Positions 1-8,151 of a stretch of 64,000 bases of DNA are shown one piece after another; position 1 is the stretch's first letter; each line of letters opens with the position of its first letter. The DNA is taken from assembly GCA_903907985.1 (NCBI GenBank), contig CAIVQG010000035.1, positions 62,001 to 126,000 on the forward strand, read 5' to 3'. The notes under the pieces are model-generated. The model saw only the letters and a list, made by a program, of their open reading frames with translations, searched no databases and was not told where the DNA came from. The DNA is from an uncultured delta proteobacterium. GTDB lineage: Bacteria; Desulfobacterota; Syntrophia; Syntrophales; Smithellaceae. The position numbers and the translations under genes were made by a program.

Positions 1-138
1 TTCGGCTGTCATTTTTCGATGAGCATCAAGGGAAGGATTTTTAATGTTGGCATTTATCCGCCAAAGCAGAATTATTATCGCTGCAAATAAAACAATATCG
101 AGGGCAATTTGCATGATTATCGGATTGAGAAAGTCCAT
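1..138 (-). CDS. Small membrane-anchored protein, partial (3' end outside window)
   Basis: An ATG at 138 opens a frame that runs off the left edge; 46 codons are visible. The visible N-terminus has one hydrophobic segment (about residues 6-24, rich in I, L, A and V) followed by a basic, polar stretch, so it is probably an N-in anchor with a cytoplasmic C-terminal part. It starts one base after the stop of the 104-residue gene upstream, so the two are very likely co-transcribed at the tail of the flagellar island. The layout (single anchor, tail of a motility operon) resembles DUF2802-type proteins, but too little is visible to assign the family. Confidence 0.6.
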   Translation of the reverse strand, partial: MDFLNPIIMQIALDIVLFAAIIILLWRINANIKNPSLDAHRKMTAE

Positions 139-139
139 T

Positions 140-454
140 TTAAACCTTGATGTTGATGAGTCCGCCCTCGCCTTCCAATTCGCTTCCTTCACTTGCAGCA
201 AGATGTTCGTGATTTTCTTTCGCGTGCTGTTCTTTTCTTTTCCGGCCGCTCTCGCGTTCTTCTTTTTCTTTGATTGCAGCCTTTTCCGACTCTTCCGATT
301 GTATGACTTTTTCTCTTAAAAGACGATCCTGCTCAGATAAATGTAAGGCAAAATACCTCTGTTGCATATCCGGATTTTGCTGTTGGATCTGCTGAATTTT
401 TTCCATCACGCTTGAATGGAGAATTACTTGTTGTGCATCTATTGCCCTGACCAT
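140..454 (-). CDS. Hypothetical charged coiled-coil protein in flagellar cluster
   Basis: This 104-residue soluble protein has no signal peptide or membrane segment. The first 40 residues are Gln-rich (QQIQQQNPDMQQ). Residues about 45-85 are dominated by E, K and R with heptad-like spacing, suggesting a coiled coil. The C-terminus is acidic and Gly-rich. I do not recognise the family. It lies between the kinase-like gene (532-1329) and the partial membrane protein (1-138) on the same strand, so it probably belongs to the end of the fliL2 transcription unit. A role in motility is inferred from position only. Confidence 0.7.
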   Translation of the reverse strand: MVRAIDAQQVILHSSVMEKIQQIQQQNPDMQQRYFALHLSEQDRLLREKVIQSEESEKAAIKEKEERESGRKRKEQHAKENHEHLAASEGSELEGEGGLINIKV

Positions 455-531
455 GAATTCTCACCCCCTGACTATTATTATCATGAAACAGGACCTCTCA
501 TGTATATAAATCGTCAAAATGACGGAATTTC

Positions 532-1329
532 TTAAATTTCCTTTCTTCTGATTTTTTCGTTACGATAGGGAAAACCAATGGAAATAGTGCTAAAGTTCTC
601 CTCACTGAAAAAATTAATTCTTGCTTGATATTTATCAAGGAGAAGCAACGACAGTAAAACTCCCTGATCAACTGCACCAGGAACATTCAAGGAATCAGAG
701 TTCAAGTTTTCCATTAAGGCATCCAAGTCAGGGGCAGGCATAGCTTCACCTGAACTTTTAATAAACACACTGACATATTTATTATCATGATCCGTCTTGA
801 TAGAAAATTCTTTCAAGCGACTGGCTAAAGCCCGAGTCATTGCAAAACGAATGATTCTCCAAAAGGCCAGCGACAAATCCGCCGTGTTACCCTTGAAATC
901 GGGGACGTCTTTATCCCATTGAATATCTTTCTTTATCTCATGTTTAAAATCCAAATAGAAATTGACAAAGCGCATCTCCGCCGCCAGTAATTGAGAAATA
1001 TTGATTCTATCTTCATTTTTCGCGGCCAGTGCATAAAACTTGCCGGCAACATCTTTGAACATATCGAAGAAATAATCCGATTCCTGATTAACTGAGCGAA
1101 TATCAGTCTTGATCCGCTGCAAATCATCCATCATTCCGGCTGCAGCCTCTGGATACTTTTCTTCCATTTTTCTTACATTTTCCTCAATACGCCGCTGCAG
1201 CAGTTTTGATCTGCCCATTATACCGTTTAGAGGATTGGCAAAATTATGAAGAATACCAGGAATAAGTTCTTCAATAAAAGTTGCTGCAAAATCTTTTTCC
1301 AATGCCCGGTAAATTTCGCCTTTATCCAT
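532..1329 (-). CDS. Histidine-kinase-like protein lacking a recognisable ATPase domain
   Basis: A 265-residue soluble protein. Residues 24-45 resemble the H-box of a dimerisation/phosphoacceptor domain (GILHNFANPLNGIMG, His28), followed by a long helical region (about 45-125). The C-terminal half has the secondary-structure feel of a HATPase_c fold, ending with GVLLSLLLLDKYQ where kinases have the G2 box. The Asn of the N-box and the Gly-rich DxGxG motifs are absent. It is therefore probably a degenerate kinase or phosphotransfer protein rather than an active kinase (compare Spo0B-like architecture; inference). It follows fliL2 by 20 bases and probably shares its transcript. Confidence 0.75.
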   Translation of the reverse strand: MDKGEIYRALEKDFAATFIEELIPGILHNFANPLNGIMGRSKLLQRRIEENVRKMEEKYPEAAAGMMDDLQRIKTDIRSVNQESDYFFDMFKDVAGKFYALAAKNEDRINISQLLAAEMRFVNFYLDFKHEIKKDIQWDKDVPDFKGNTADLSLAFWRIIRFAMTRALASRLKEFSIKTDHDNKYVSVFIKSSGEAMPAPDLDALMENLNSDSLNVPGAVDQGVLLSLLLLDKYQARINFFSEENFSTISIGFPYRNEKIRRKEI

Positions 1330-1349
1330 TTACTACATCTCCAAATGTT

Positions 1350-1973
1350 CTACATTATTACATAATTGGTAAAGTATACGTTTTTAACAATACCGGCGCC
1401 TAACATCTTGTTCAATTCCTGCAATATTTCTTGCTTCAACCGCTTGCGCTCTTCAATCGATCTTAAAACGACAGCATTTCTTCCTGTTGCCGTTGAATAA
1501 ATTATGCTCCTGATGTCACTTCTGTTTTCTAATTCAGCAGGCTTACCCGCCTCACTTAAGTCAAAGACAACATCGCACAGCAGAATTTTGCTTTTACCTG
1601 TTTTATCTTTCAGGTCAATGATAAAATCTTTAAAATATACATTATTTACTTTTAGCGGCTCTACTGCAGCCTGGATAACGACTTTCTCCTCTTTTGCAGA
1701 TTTCTTCTTCTCGATCGCCGTAACCTGTGTGCCTGATTTAAGCTTGGTCACATTCGGATCTGTTCGCGTAAGATAAAACCACAATACCCCGGTAATTACA
1801 AGAACAACGATTACAGCCGGCGCAGCGATCAAAAGAAGTTTGTTTAATGCCCATTTTTCTTGTGCAACAGGAAATGACTGCTCTTCAGTCAGAATCTTTA
1901 CATCCGTTATCTCTATATCCGGCAGATCTTCCAGAACATCTAATTTTGCTTTTTCTACCATAATTGATCCCAC
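1350..1973 (-). CDS. FliL-like flagellar basal-body-associated protein, second paralogue
   Basis: A 207-residue protein with a cytoplasmic N-terminus of about 45 residues, one membrane segment (about 48-68), a Lys/Thr-rich linker and a C-terminal domain ending in VKNVYFTNYVIM. That ending matches the FliL family signature (VYFTxFVIQ) seen in the canonical fliL at 11962. FliL surrounds the stator at the motor and helps stator function. This copy is more divergent and has a longer cytoplasmic N-terminus. An internal Met at residue 5 is an alternative start. It lies 94 bases after fliA, separated by an inverted-repeat element, so it may form its own unit with the downstream kinase-like gene. Confidence 0.75.
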   Translation of the reverse strand: MGSIMVEKAKLDVLEDLPDIEITDVKILTEEQSFPVAQEKWALNKLLLIAAPAVIVVLVITGVLWFYLTRTDPNVTKLKSGTQVTAIEKKKSAKEEKVVIQAAVEPLKVNNVYFKDFIIDLKDKTGKSKILLCDVVFDLSEAGKPAELENRSDIRSIIYSTATGRNAVVLRSIEERKRLKQEILQELNKMLGAGIVKNVYFTNYVIM

Positions 1974-1988
1974 AAATTGTTGATGAAC

Positions 1989-2063
1989 AACGGCTTAGGG
2001 GCCGTTACGAAATTACCTGTTCTTTTTCTCTATTTCGTTACGGCTCCTTATGCCGTTTGCTAA
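1989..2063 (+). repeat. Intergenic inverted-repeat element, family A copy 1
   Basis: Between fliA and fliL2. The arms GCCGTTACGAAAT (2001-2013) and ATTTCGTTACGGC (2032-2044) are near-perfect reverse complements (12 of 13), with the tail CTCCTTATG. The same arms and tail recur at 17518-17579 and 30566-30652. The element abuts the stop codon of fliA. Confidence 0.7.
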
Positions 2064-2067
2064 CGGC

Positions 2068-2790
2068 TTACCGGGAAAATTTGACTATGCTTCTTAATCT
2101 TAAAACCGCTTGTGCATGAAGTTGACAAACTCGTGATTCGGTTAAATCCATAACCCGACCGGCTTCCTTCATGGTTAATTCTTCATAATAATAAAGTGAA
2201 AGAACAAGTCTTTCTTTTTCCGGCAGTTCGTCAATTGCGTTCTTTAGCTTATCTTTTATCTCCATGCTTACGAGTAAGTTAAGCGGACTTCCGGCGCTAA
2301 TCTCTTCCATTATATCTTCGCGGCTGTTACGTTCCAGATAATCAGGCGGCAAGTCTTCCGTCGATATCAGAGGAATGCACTTGGCGTCATCCAATAATTT
2401 GAAATAATCCTCCAGAGAAATATCCAGTTGCTGGGCAATTTCGTCTTCACTCGGCGCTCGTCCTAATTGTTTCTTCAGCGCTCCTATTGCACCTTCCAGT
2501 TTGTTGTCTTTGCTGCGAGTCGCCCGGGAAACCCAATCTTTCGCCCTTAATTCATCCAGCACGGCTCCTCTAATCCGAAAACTGGCATACGTTTCGAATT
2601 GGACATTTCTACTTTTATCAAATTTCTCTAACGCCGACATCAAACCCATAATGCCGACATTGACTAAATCTTCTTTATCTGCCAAATCAATAGGTAATTT
2701 CGCAGCCATCCGCCCGACAATATTTTTTACGAGCGGTGCATATTTCATTATCAGTTCTTCGCGTTTTTTTTTATCCACAATTCCGATCAA
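2068..2790 (-). CDS. fliA: RNA polymerase sigma factor FliA (sigma-28)
   Basis: A 240-residue group 3 sigma factor. Region 2 is at about 14-85 (MKYAPLVKNIVGRMA, then DLVNVGIMGLMSALEKFD), followed by a short region 3. Region 4 has a helix-turn-helix near the C-terminus (MKEAGRVMDLTESRVCQLH). The length matches the FliA/WhiG family. It would direct transcription of late flagellar and chemotaxis genes. The start is uncertain: the listed start is a TTG at 2790 that overlaps the end of flhG by 20 bases, and an in-frame GTG lies at 2778; a GGGAAAA stretch upstream could serve either. It is the last gene of the flhB-flhA-flhF-flhG-fliA run. No FlgM anti-sigma gene is visible in the window. Confidence 0.95.
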   Translation of the reverse strand: MIGIVDKKKREELIMKYAPLVKNIVGRMAAKLPIDLADKEDLVNVGIMGLMSALEKFDKSRNVQFETYASFRIRGAVLDELRAKDWVSRATRSKDNKLEGAIGALKKQLGRAPSEDEIAQQLDISLEDYFKLLDDAKCIPLISTEDLPPDYLERNSREDIMEEISAGSPLNLLVSMEIKDKLKNAIDELPEKERLVLSLYYYEELTMKEAGRVMDLTESRVCQLHAQAVLRLRSIVKFSR

Positions 2791-3682
2791 TGATATTTTC
2801 CCAGAAGAATTTTACGCTGCCTTCTTCATCATCCTGTGCAATCTCGCTGCCAATCTTTTCGGCAATTCTGGCCAGGCATCTTGTTGCAGGAGAATTCGGA
2901 TAAATTTCGGCGACAGCCTTTTGTTGCAAAACAGCCTGTTTTACTTTCTCATCTAACAACACATAGCCCAAATATTCAATAGTTAAATTCAAAAATTGAT
3001 CGGTGGCATTACTCAACCGCTTATAAACCTCTTTCGCCTCCGAGGGGTTGCGGACCATGTTGACAATTAAGCGAAAACGTTTTTTAGCGTGGCGTTGATA
3101 AAGCACTTTAATTAAAGCGTAAGCATCCGTCAGTGCTGTCGGTTCCGGAGAGGTAACTACAATTATCTCCTTCGCCGCCATGTTAAAATACATCACATTG
3201 GAAGAAATACCGGCACCAGTGTCTATTAATATATAATCAAGAGAATCATTGAGAGAATTTAATTCATCAATCAGGGTAAGTTTCTGACCACGGGAAAGAT
3301 CGGTCATTTCCGGCATTCCCGATGCAGAAGCAAGAATCTTAATGCCCCCGGGTCCTTCTACCAGTGTTTCCGCGAGAAGTTTTTCACCATTCAATACATG
3401 GGACAGATTGTAGGGGGAATTAATTCCGAGAATAACATCAATATTAGCAAGACCTGCGTCCGCATCCAGTATCATTGTCCTTTTATTTATCATAGAAAGA
3501 AGATAAGCGAGATTGGCCGCAATGTTGGTTTTGCCCACACCACCTTTCCCACTGGTAACGGATATCATCCGTACTCCATGCCGGTAATAACCCTTTTTTA
3601 CACCCGCATTACCCGTTCCGGCCATTGTTGTTTTTTCTTGTTTCCTTAATGTTCTAAGAGCCTCTGCCTGATCCGTTGTCAT
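2771..3682 (-). CDS. flhG: FlhG (YlxH/MinD-like) flagellar number regulator ATPase
   Basis: A MinD/ParA-family ATPase with the deviant Walker A motif SGKGGVGKTN near residue 45 and the switch segment LDADAGLANIDV. FlhG sets flagellar number by stimulating the FlhF GTPase and, in some species, by binding flagellar activators. I chose the ATG at 3682 (303 residues, starting MTTDQAEALRTLRKQ) because AAGGAG sits seven bases upstream. The open frame continues to 3811 but would overlap flhF by 85 bases with no ribosome site. The N-terminal DQAxxLR motif is typical of FlhG and is the segment that activates FlhF. It follows flhF and precedes fliA. Confidence 0.93.
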   Translation of the reverse strand: MTTDQAEALRTLRKQEKTTMAGTGNAGVKKGYYRHGVRMISVTSGKGGVGKTNIAANLAYLLSMINKRTMILDADAGLANIDVILGINSPYNLSHVLNGEKLLAETLVEGPGGIKILASASGMPEMTDLSRGQKLTLIDELNSLNDSLDYILIDTGAGISSNVMYFNMAAKEIIVVTSPEPTALTDAYALIKVLYQRHAKKRFRLIVNMVRNPSEAKEVYKRLSNATDQFLNLTIEYLGYVLLDEKVKQAVLQQKAVAEIYPNSPATRCLARIAEKIGSEIAQDDEEGSVKFFWENIIDRNCG

Positions 3683-3726
3683 ATCACTCCTTAAGTATTT
3701 ACATTTTACAGCTTTTGCTTTCTGGC

Positions 3727-4887
3727 TTAATGAATAACTCTTGTCATCATTAAATTTGCTATTTTTTGCGGTGTAACTTCTTCTATATCCTGGGGAACAT
3801 TTTGTCCACATGTTAAGAAACTTACCGGTTTCCTTGCCTTATTAATTACATCATAAAGAATACCGAAACGCCTTGATTCATCGATCTTGGTTATGATCAA
3901 ATTATCATAATTGAAAGGAGAATATTTAGTAACCATGTCGAGCAAATTATCTTCACTGGCTGTGGTGCTAACCAGCAGATTGGTTTCGATATTCTTGTTT
4001 TGCAGCATGGTATCCATAATGCCTAAATAACCATCGTCAATACAGCTCCGGCCCGGTGTATCGATCAATATGATATCTTTATCTGATAATAATTGCAGTG
4101 ATTTTTGAAATGATTCTTTTGTCGTAGCCACTTCCATCCTGATCCCCATAATCTTGGCATAGGTTCTCAATTGTTCGATGGCGGCAATGCGAAAGGTATC
4201 AATGGTAATCATACCTACACTCATTTTTCTCATTATTGAATAACGGGCAGCAAGTTTTGCCAGAGTAGTTGTCTTACCAACGCCGGTCGCGCCGACATAA
4301 GCTTTAATTCGCTTTTCTTCCTTTGATTTATTTCTCACCGGCAGGGATTTAATCACATGTTTCTCGACAATCTGGAGAGCAATTTCTTCAGTTATCTTAT
4401 CCTGGGAGGATATTTGGGGACCAATTTCTTCCAGGATGCTGCAGGAACTGGCACGCGTAAAGCCGCACGCCAGCAACGAATAATAAATCTTGGAATTAAT
4501 ATCCGGATTGAATTTTCTTTTTCGCGCGCCCAGAATATCAAAGAATTTATCCATTGTTTCTTTCAACTCTTCGAGCTCTGAGCCCAATGATTTCTCTTTC
4601 TGCCCCGAACGGATGATTTCTTTGAGTTCACCTATCTCTTCCCGAATGAATTTATAAATATCATCCCTGTTTTCTGACAAGCTACTGCTTTCCGGCGGCA
4701 TTAGATTGACCAAACCTTTCCCCGGCATCTTCGCATTTTCATCACGCGCCGCCATTACTTCTATTGCGGAGTTACTCGTATTATTTATTTTCTTTGCCGA
4801 AAGAATAATTGCATCCGGCCCCAGATCTTCTTTAATTTTAGTTAGAGCCTCACTGATGCTGGATACTTCATAGCGTTTAACTTGCAT
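3727..4887 (-). CDS. flhF: Flagellar biosynthesis GTPase FlhF
   Basis: A 386-residue SRP-type GTPase. The N-terminal B domain starts with the classic MQVKRYEV and LGPDAIILSAKK. A variable linker covers about 60-110. The N and G domains follow with P-loop GATGVGKTTTLAKLAA (near residue 200), then IDTFRIAAIEQL, DTPGRS and the TKIDE motif. FlhF marks the flagellar site at the membrane and recruits early MS-ring and export components. It starts one base before the end of flhA, so translation is probably coupled. Partner flhG is directly downstream. Confidence 0.95.
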   Translation of the reverse strand: MQVKRYEVSSISEALTKIKEDLGPDAIILSAKKINNTSNSAIEVMAARDENAKMPGKGLVNLMPPESSSLSENRDDIYKFIREEIGELKEIIRSGQKEKSLGSELEELKETMDKFFDILGARKRKFNPDINSKIYYSLLACGFTRASSCSILEEIGPQISSQDKITEEIALQIVEKHVIKSLPVRNKSKEEKRIKAYVGATGVGKTTTLAKLAARYSIMRKMSVGMITIDTFRIAAIEQLRTYAKIMGIRMEVATTKESFQKSLQLLSDKDIILIDTPGRSCIDDGYLGIMDTMLQNKNIETNLLVSTTASEDNLLDMVTKYSPFNYDNLIITKIDESRRFGILYDVINKARKPVSFLTCGQNVPQDIEEVTPQKIANLMMTRVIH

Positions 4888-4888
4888 T

Positions 4889-6877
4889 TTATATTTCTAC
4901 CATCCCCAGAGATTTTACATTAGCTTCCCGTACAATTTCATTGTGTGACAATACTACTATACTGGGATAAAATTTTTCCAATATCTTGCGAAAATGAATT
5001 CTCGTATTCGGTGAACAGAGGATTATCGGTTGTAAGCCACTGGTAGTAAACGTGTTTACCAGACGCTGTAAGCTGGTGACCAGTTTCTTCACAATATTAG
5101 GATCAGGCAACACAAACGATTCATAATCTGTATGCTGGATGGAACGACTGATCTTATCTTCTACATCAGGCGACATAAGCATTACCGTGATGTTTCCATC
5201 TTTATCCTGGTACTGCTTTGTTATGGAACGTCCCAGATTCTGCCTTACATATCCGGTAAGAAGATCGGCATTTTTCGTGATCGTGGCATATTCCCCGATT
5301 GTTTCCACAATGGTCATTAAATCACGAATTGAAATACGCTCGCGCAGCAAACGCTGGAGGACTCGGTGAACTACAGTTACCGGAACAAGTTTGGGAACAA
5401 TTTCTTTTACCATTTTGGGGTATTGCTCCTCCAGGTTATCCAAAAGTGCCTGCACTTCATTACGTCCCAAAATCTCATCGGCATAAGTTCTAATCAACTC
5501 TGTAAGATGAGTCGTCATCACCATGGCCGCATCAACAACAACATAGCCTTTTGATTGAGCTGCATCCTTATCCCGTTCGGCAATCCACATTGCCGGAAGC
5601 CCGAAAGCGGGATCTTTGGCCGGAATACCTTTAATCTTCATGTCCCGCTCATCGGCTGAAATAACCAGATGGTGCCCCATCATTATGTTGCCTCGCGCGA
5701 TTTCTATGCCTTTGAGCAGCACGTTGTATTCATCCGGCTTGAGTTTTAAATTATCACGAATGTGAATTGCCGGAACAATAAAACCCATTTCTGACGCCAG
5801 TTGATGGCGCAGCGCCTTGATACGATGCAGCAGTTCACCACCCTGGGCGGAATCAACCAGGGGAATCAAACCATAGCCTACTTCTAGGCCCAGAGCATCA
5901 AGTGGCGCAATTGCATCTATTGCCTCGGCCGGTGCAGGCGCCGCTTCCTGTTCAATTTTTTCCTGTTCTTTAGCCCTATTGATGCTGTTGACAATACGGA
6001 AAGCAGAAAAGGCAACAATTGCCGATACAATTAAAAAAGACACTTTGGGCATTCCGGGAATCATTGCAAAAATGAAAAGCATTATCGCAGCAGTGGCGAT
6101 TACCCGCGGCTGCATAAATAATTGGTCTTTCACTTCTTCACCCAAGTCGGCCGACGCCGCACTCCTTGTCACCAATATACCGGCTGCGGTAGAAACGATC
6201 AACGCCGGCACTTGCGTCACTAAACCGTCACCAATGGTCAAAAGAGTATAATTTCTGGCGGCATCGGCAACTGCCATTCCCTTTTGGAGCACACCAATAA
6301 TCAATCCACCGATGATATTGACAAAAACGATAATAATGCCCGCAATCGCATCACCCCGCACAAATTTACTGGCGCCGTCCATTGATCCGTAAAAATTAGC
6401 TTCCTGCTCAATTTCAGAGCGGCGGTGGCGTGCTTCATGATCTGTTATCAAACCGGCATTCAAATCAGCATCAATGCTCATTTGCTTTCCCGGCATTGCA
6501 TCCAGAGTAAATCGCGCCGCCACTTCAGCAACACGTGTTGCACCCTTAGTGATAACCACAAAATTGATCAGAACCAGAACCATAAAAACAACCAGTCCGA
6601 CAACATAATTACCACCCACAACAAATGTGCCGAACGATTTGATAACCTGTCCGGCAGCGGCAGTCCCTTCATTGCCATGCAATAAAATCAATCGAGTGGA
6701 TGCCACATTCAGCGATAAACGCAAGAGAGTAACAATTAATAAAACCGAGGGGAATACGGAAAACTGCAGCGGCTTTAATATGTACATGGACATCAGCAAA
6801 ATAATGATTGAAAAAGTAATGCTGAAAGAGAGAGATATATCCAATAAAAACGTTGGAATGGGAATGATCATGACCAT
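4889..6877 (-). CDS. flhA: Flagellar export gate protein FlhA (main frame)
   Basis: 662 residues in the main frame. The N-terminal half has about seven to eight membrane helices including the family motif IPIPTFLLDISLS; the C-terminal half is a cytosolic domain beginning near residue 330 that binds chaperone-substrate complexes. FlhA is the nonameric gate of the flagellar type III export apparatus. The ATG at 6877 has no ribosome site and lacks the first membrane helix start that FlhA proteins have. The missing 28 residues are encoded upstream in another frame (6888-6971). Removing one of the two G residues at 6887-6888 would join them into a 693-residue protein of normal length. This may be a sequencing error or a true mutation. 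Confidence 0.93.
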   Translation of the reverse strand: MVMIIPIPTFLLDISLSFSITFSIIILLMSMYILKPLQFSVFPSVLLIVTLLRLSLNVASTRLILLHGNEGTAAAGQVIKSFGTFVVGGNYVVGLVVFMVLVLINFVVITKGATRVAEVAARFTLDAMPGKQMSIDADLNAGLITDHEARHRRSEIEQEANFYGSMDGASKFVRGDAIAGIIIVFVNIIGGLIIGVLQKGMAVADAARNYTLLTIGDGLVTQVPALIVSTAAGILVTRSAASADLGEEVKDQLFMQPRVIATAAIMLFIFAMIPGMPKVSFLIVSAIVAFSAFRIVNSINRAKEQEKIEQEAAPAPAEAIDAIAPLDALGLEVGYGLIPLVDSAQGGELLHRIKALRHQLASEMGFIVPAIHIRDNLKLKPDEYNVLLKGIEIARGNIMMGHHLVISADERDMKIKGIPAKDPAFGLPAMWIAERDKDAAQSKGYVVVDAAMVMTTHLTELIRTYADEILGRNEVQALLDNLEEQYPKMVKEIVPKLVPVTVVHRVLQRLLRERISIRDLMTIVETIGEYATITKNADLLTGYVRQNLGRSITKQYQDKDGNITVMLMSPDVEDKISRSIQHTDYESFVLPDPNIVKKLVTSLQRLVNTFTTSGLQPIILCSPNTRIHFRKILEKFYPSIVVLSHNEIVREANVKSLGMVEI

Positions 6878-6887
6878 CAGAATCGTC

Positions 6888-6971
6888 CATAACGGCCATG
6901 GCCATCATGGACGAACTTGATTTCACTGCGTCAAGAAAAGCACCGCTGTTAACTGCCTCAGAAGTTGCCAT
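6888..6971 (-). other. flhA: Out-of-frame N-terminal segment of flhA
   Basis: The ATG at 6971, six bases after the flhB stop, starts MATSEAVNSGAFLDAVKSS and continues to about MAMAVM, which is what the N-terminus of an FlhA looks like. The frame then diverges. Dropping one base from the CC pair (plus strand, 6887-6888) gives AVMTILMVMIIPIP, the standard entry into the first FlhA helix. In the main frame a TGA lies just upstream, so the two segments cannot be read together without a shift. Confidence 0.75.
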
Positions 6972-6977
6972 ATTTTT

Positions 6978-8054
6978 CTATCCAAATATCTTAATTTTTT
7001 TCTGGCCGTAAACAAACGCAAGAACTTCCGCCACAGCACGGTAAAGATCTTCCGGTATCCACTGATCTACATCAACCATCTTATACAATACCTGTGCCAG
7101 AGGCTTGTCTTCGACTATCGGAATATCATTTTCCCGGGCAATCTCTTTGATTTTTTCAGCAATTATGTTCGCCCCTTTAGCCAATACTTTTGGCGCCATC
7201 ATATTTTCGTGATCATATTGAATTGCTACCGCCAAATGGGTCGGATTGGTAATAATGACGTCTGCTTTCGGCACGGCAGCCATCATCCGCTTTTGGGCGG
7301 CTTCGCGCTGCAAACGGCGGATGCGGGATTTAATCAAAGGATCACCTTCCGTATTCTTGTATTCGTCTTTAATTTCCTGTTTGGTCATCCGCAGGCTTTT
7401 CTCGTATTCCCAGCGCTGATAAATATAATCAAGGATAGCCAGAATAACGAGTACGATAGTGGTGGCCAGAATTATTTTGAAGCAGATACGTCCAAAATAA
7501 GTCATCATCCCCCAAACGCTTTGATCCATCAAGATAATCATATTGGATATTTCGTCTTTAACAACAACGTAGGCGACTGCGCTAACAATACAAATCTTAA
7601 ATGTATTTTTGATCAGTTCCACAATTGAACGTAGGGAAAATAACCTTTCAATACCTTTAATAGGATCAATCTTGGAAAATTTAGGGGTCACAGATTCCGT
7701 CGAAAACATAACACCGATTTGCAGCATATTTCCCAAAATCGCCGCAACAACGACTGTCAGCATAATGGGAAAAAGTATAGTGAATCCCTTTAAAATATAA
7801 TCAATAAATAAATAGTGCAGGCTATCCGGCGTGATGTTAAACTGACCGGCGGTTCGAAATCCGGAAGTCATTAATTCCATGATGTTCTTGAGAAGTCCTG
7901 CGGCACCAAAGTAAAAATAAATCACGCAGGCCACCAGAATTCCTACGGACACAATTTCCGTAGAACGCGCAACCTGGCCTTTTTCACGTGCATCTTCACG
8001 GCGCCGCGATGTTGCGTCTTCAGTTCGTTCCTGATCCTGATCATTATCCGACAT
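6978..8054 (-). CDS. flhB: Flagellar export switch protein FlhB
   Basis: A 358-residue protein. The N-terminus is typical (DQERTEDATSRRREDAREKGQV). There are four membrane helices (about 33-55, 85-112, 145-170, 185-210) and a cytosolic domain with the autocleavage motif NPTH at residues 270-273. FlhB cleaves itself between N and P and switches export specificity from rod/hook to filament subunits together with FliK. It is the first gene of the flhB-flhA-flhF-flhG-fliA unit. A candidate sigma-54 element lies about 30 bases upstream of the start. Confidence 0.96.
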   Translation of the reverse strand: MSDNDQDQERTEDATSRRREDAREKGQVARSTEIVSVGILVACVIYFYFGAAGLLKNIMELMTSGFRTAGQFNITPDSLHYLFIDYILKGFTILFPIMLTVVVAAILGNMLQIGVMFSTESVTPKFSKIDPIKGIERLFSLRSIVELIKNTFKICIVSAVAYVVVKDEISNMIILMDQSVWGMMTYFGRICFKIILATTIVLVILAILDYIYQRWEYEKSLRMTKQEIKDEYKNTEGDPLIKSRIRRLQREAAQKRMMAAVPKADVIITNPTHLAVAIQYDHENMMAPKVLAKGANIIAEKIKEIARENDIPIVEDKPLAQVLYKMVDVDQWIPEDLYRAVAEVLAFVYGQKKIKIFG

Positions 8055-8084
8055 ACATTACCTGCAGCTTTAGGAGCCGTTCTC

Positions 8085-8100
8085 AGCATTAATTTTACCA
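8085..8100 (-). promoter_or_regulatory. Candidate sigma-54 promoter for flhB operon
   Basis: TGGTAAAATTAATGCT on the minus strand. The GG and GC dinucleotides have the correct 10-base spacing, but the -12 half is ATGCT instead of TTGCW, so it is weaker than the other sites in the window. The predicted start is near 8074, 20 bases from the flhB ATG. Confidence 0.4.
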
Positions 8101-8151
8101 AGCTACTTCTACACGACGGCTTAATGACATAAGCGTCAATATTTTGCTACT

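Noticed and set aside
44-319. Plus-strand open frames opposite the flagellar genes, such as 44-319, 1504-1776 and 11969-12589
   Set aside because: They lie antisense to well-supported genes, lack ribosome sites and have no family features.
2059-2074. A -24/-12-like sequence (CGGTAAGCCGTTAGCA, minus strand) before fliL2
   Set aside because: The spacing fits but both boxes deviate (CGG, TAGCA), and it lies in a repeat element and the end of fliA.
3683-3811. Longer flhG start at 3811
   Set aside because: It would overlap flhF by 85 bases and has no ribosome site; AAGGAG supports 3682.
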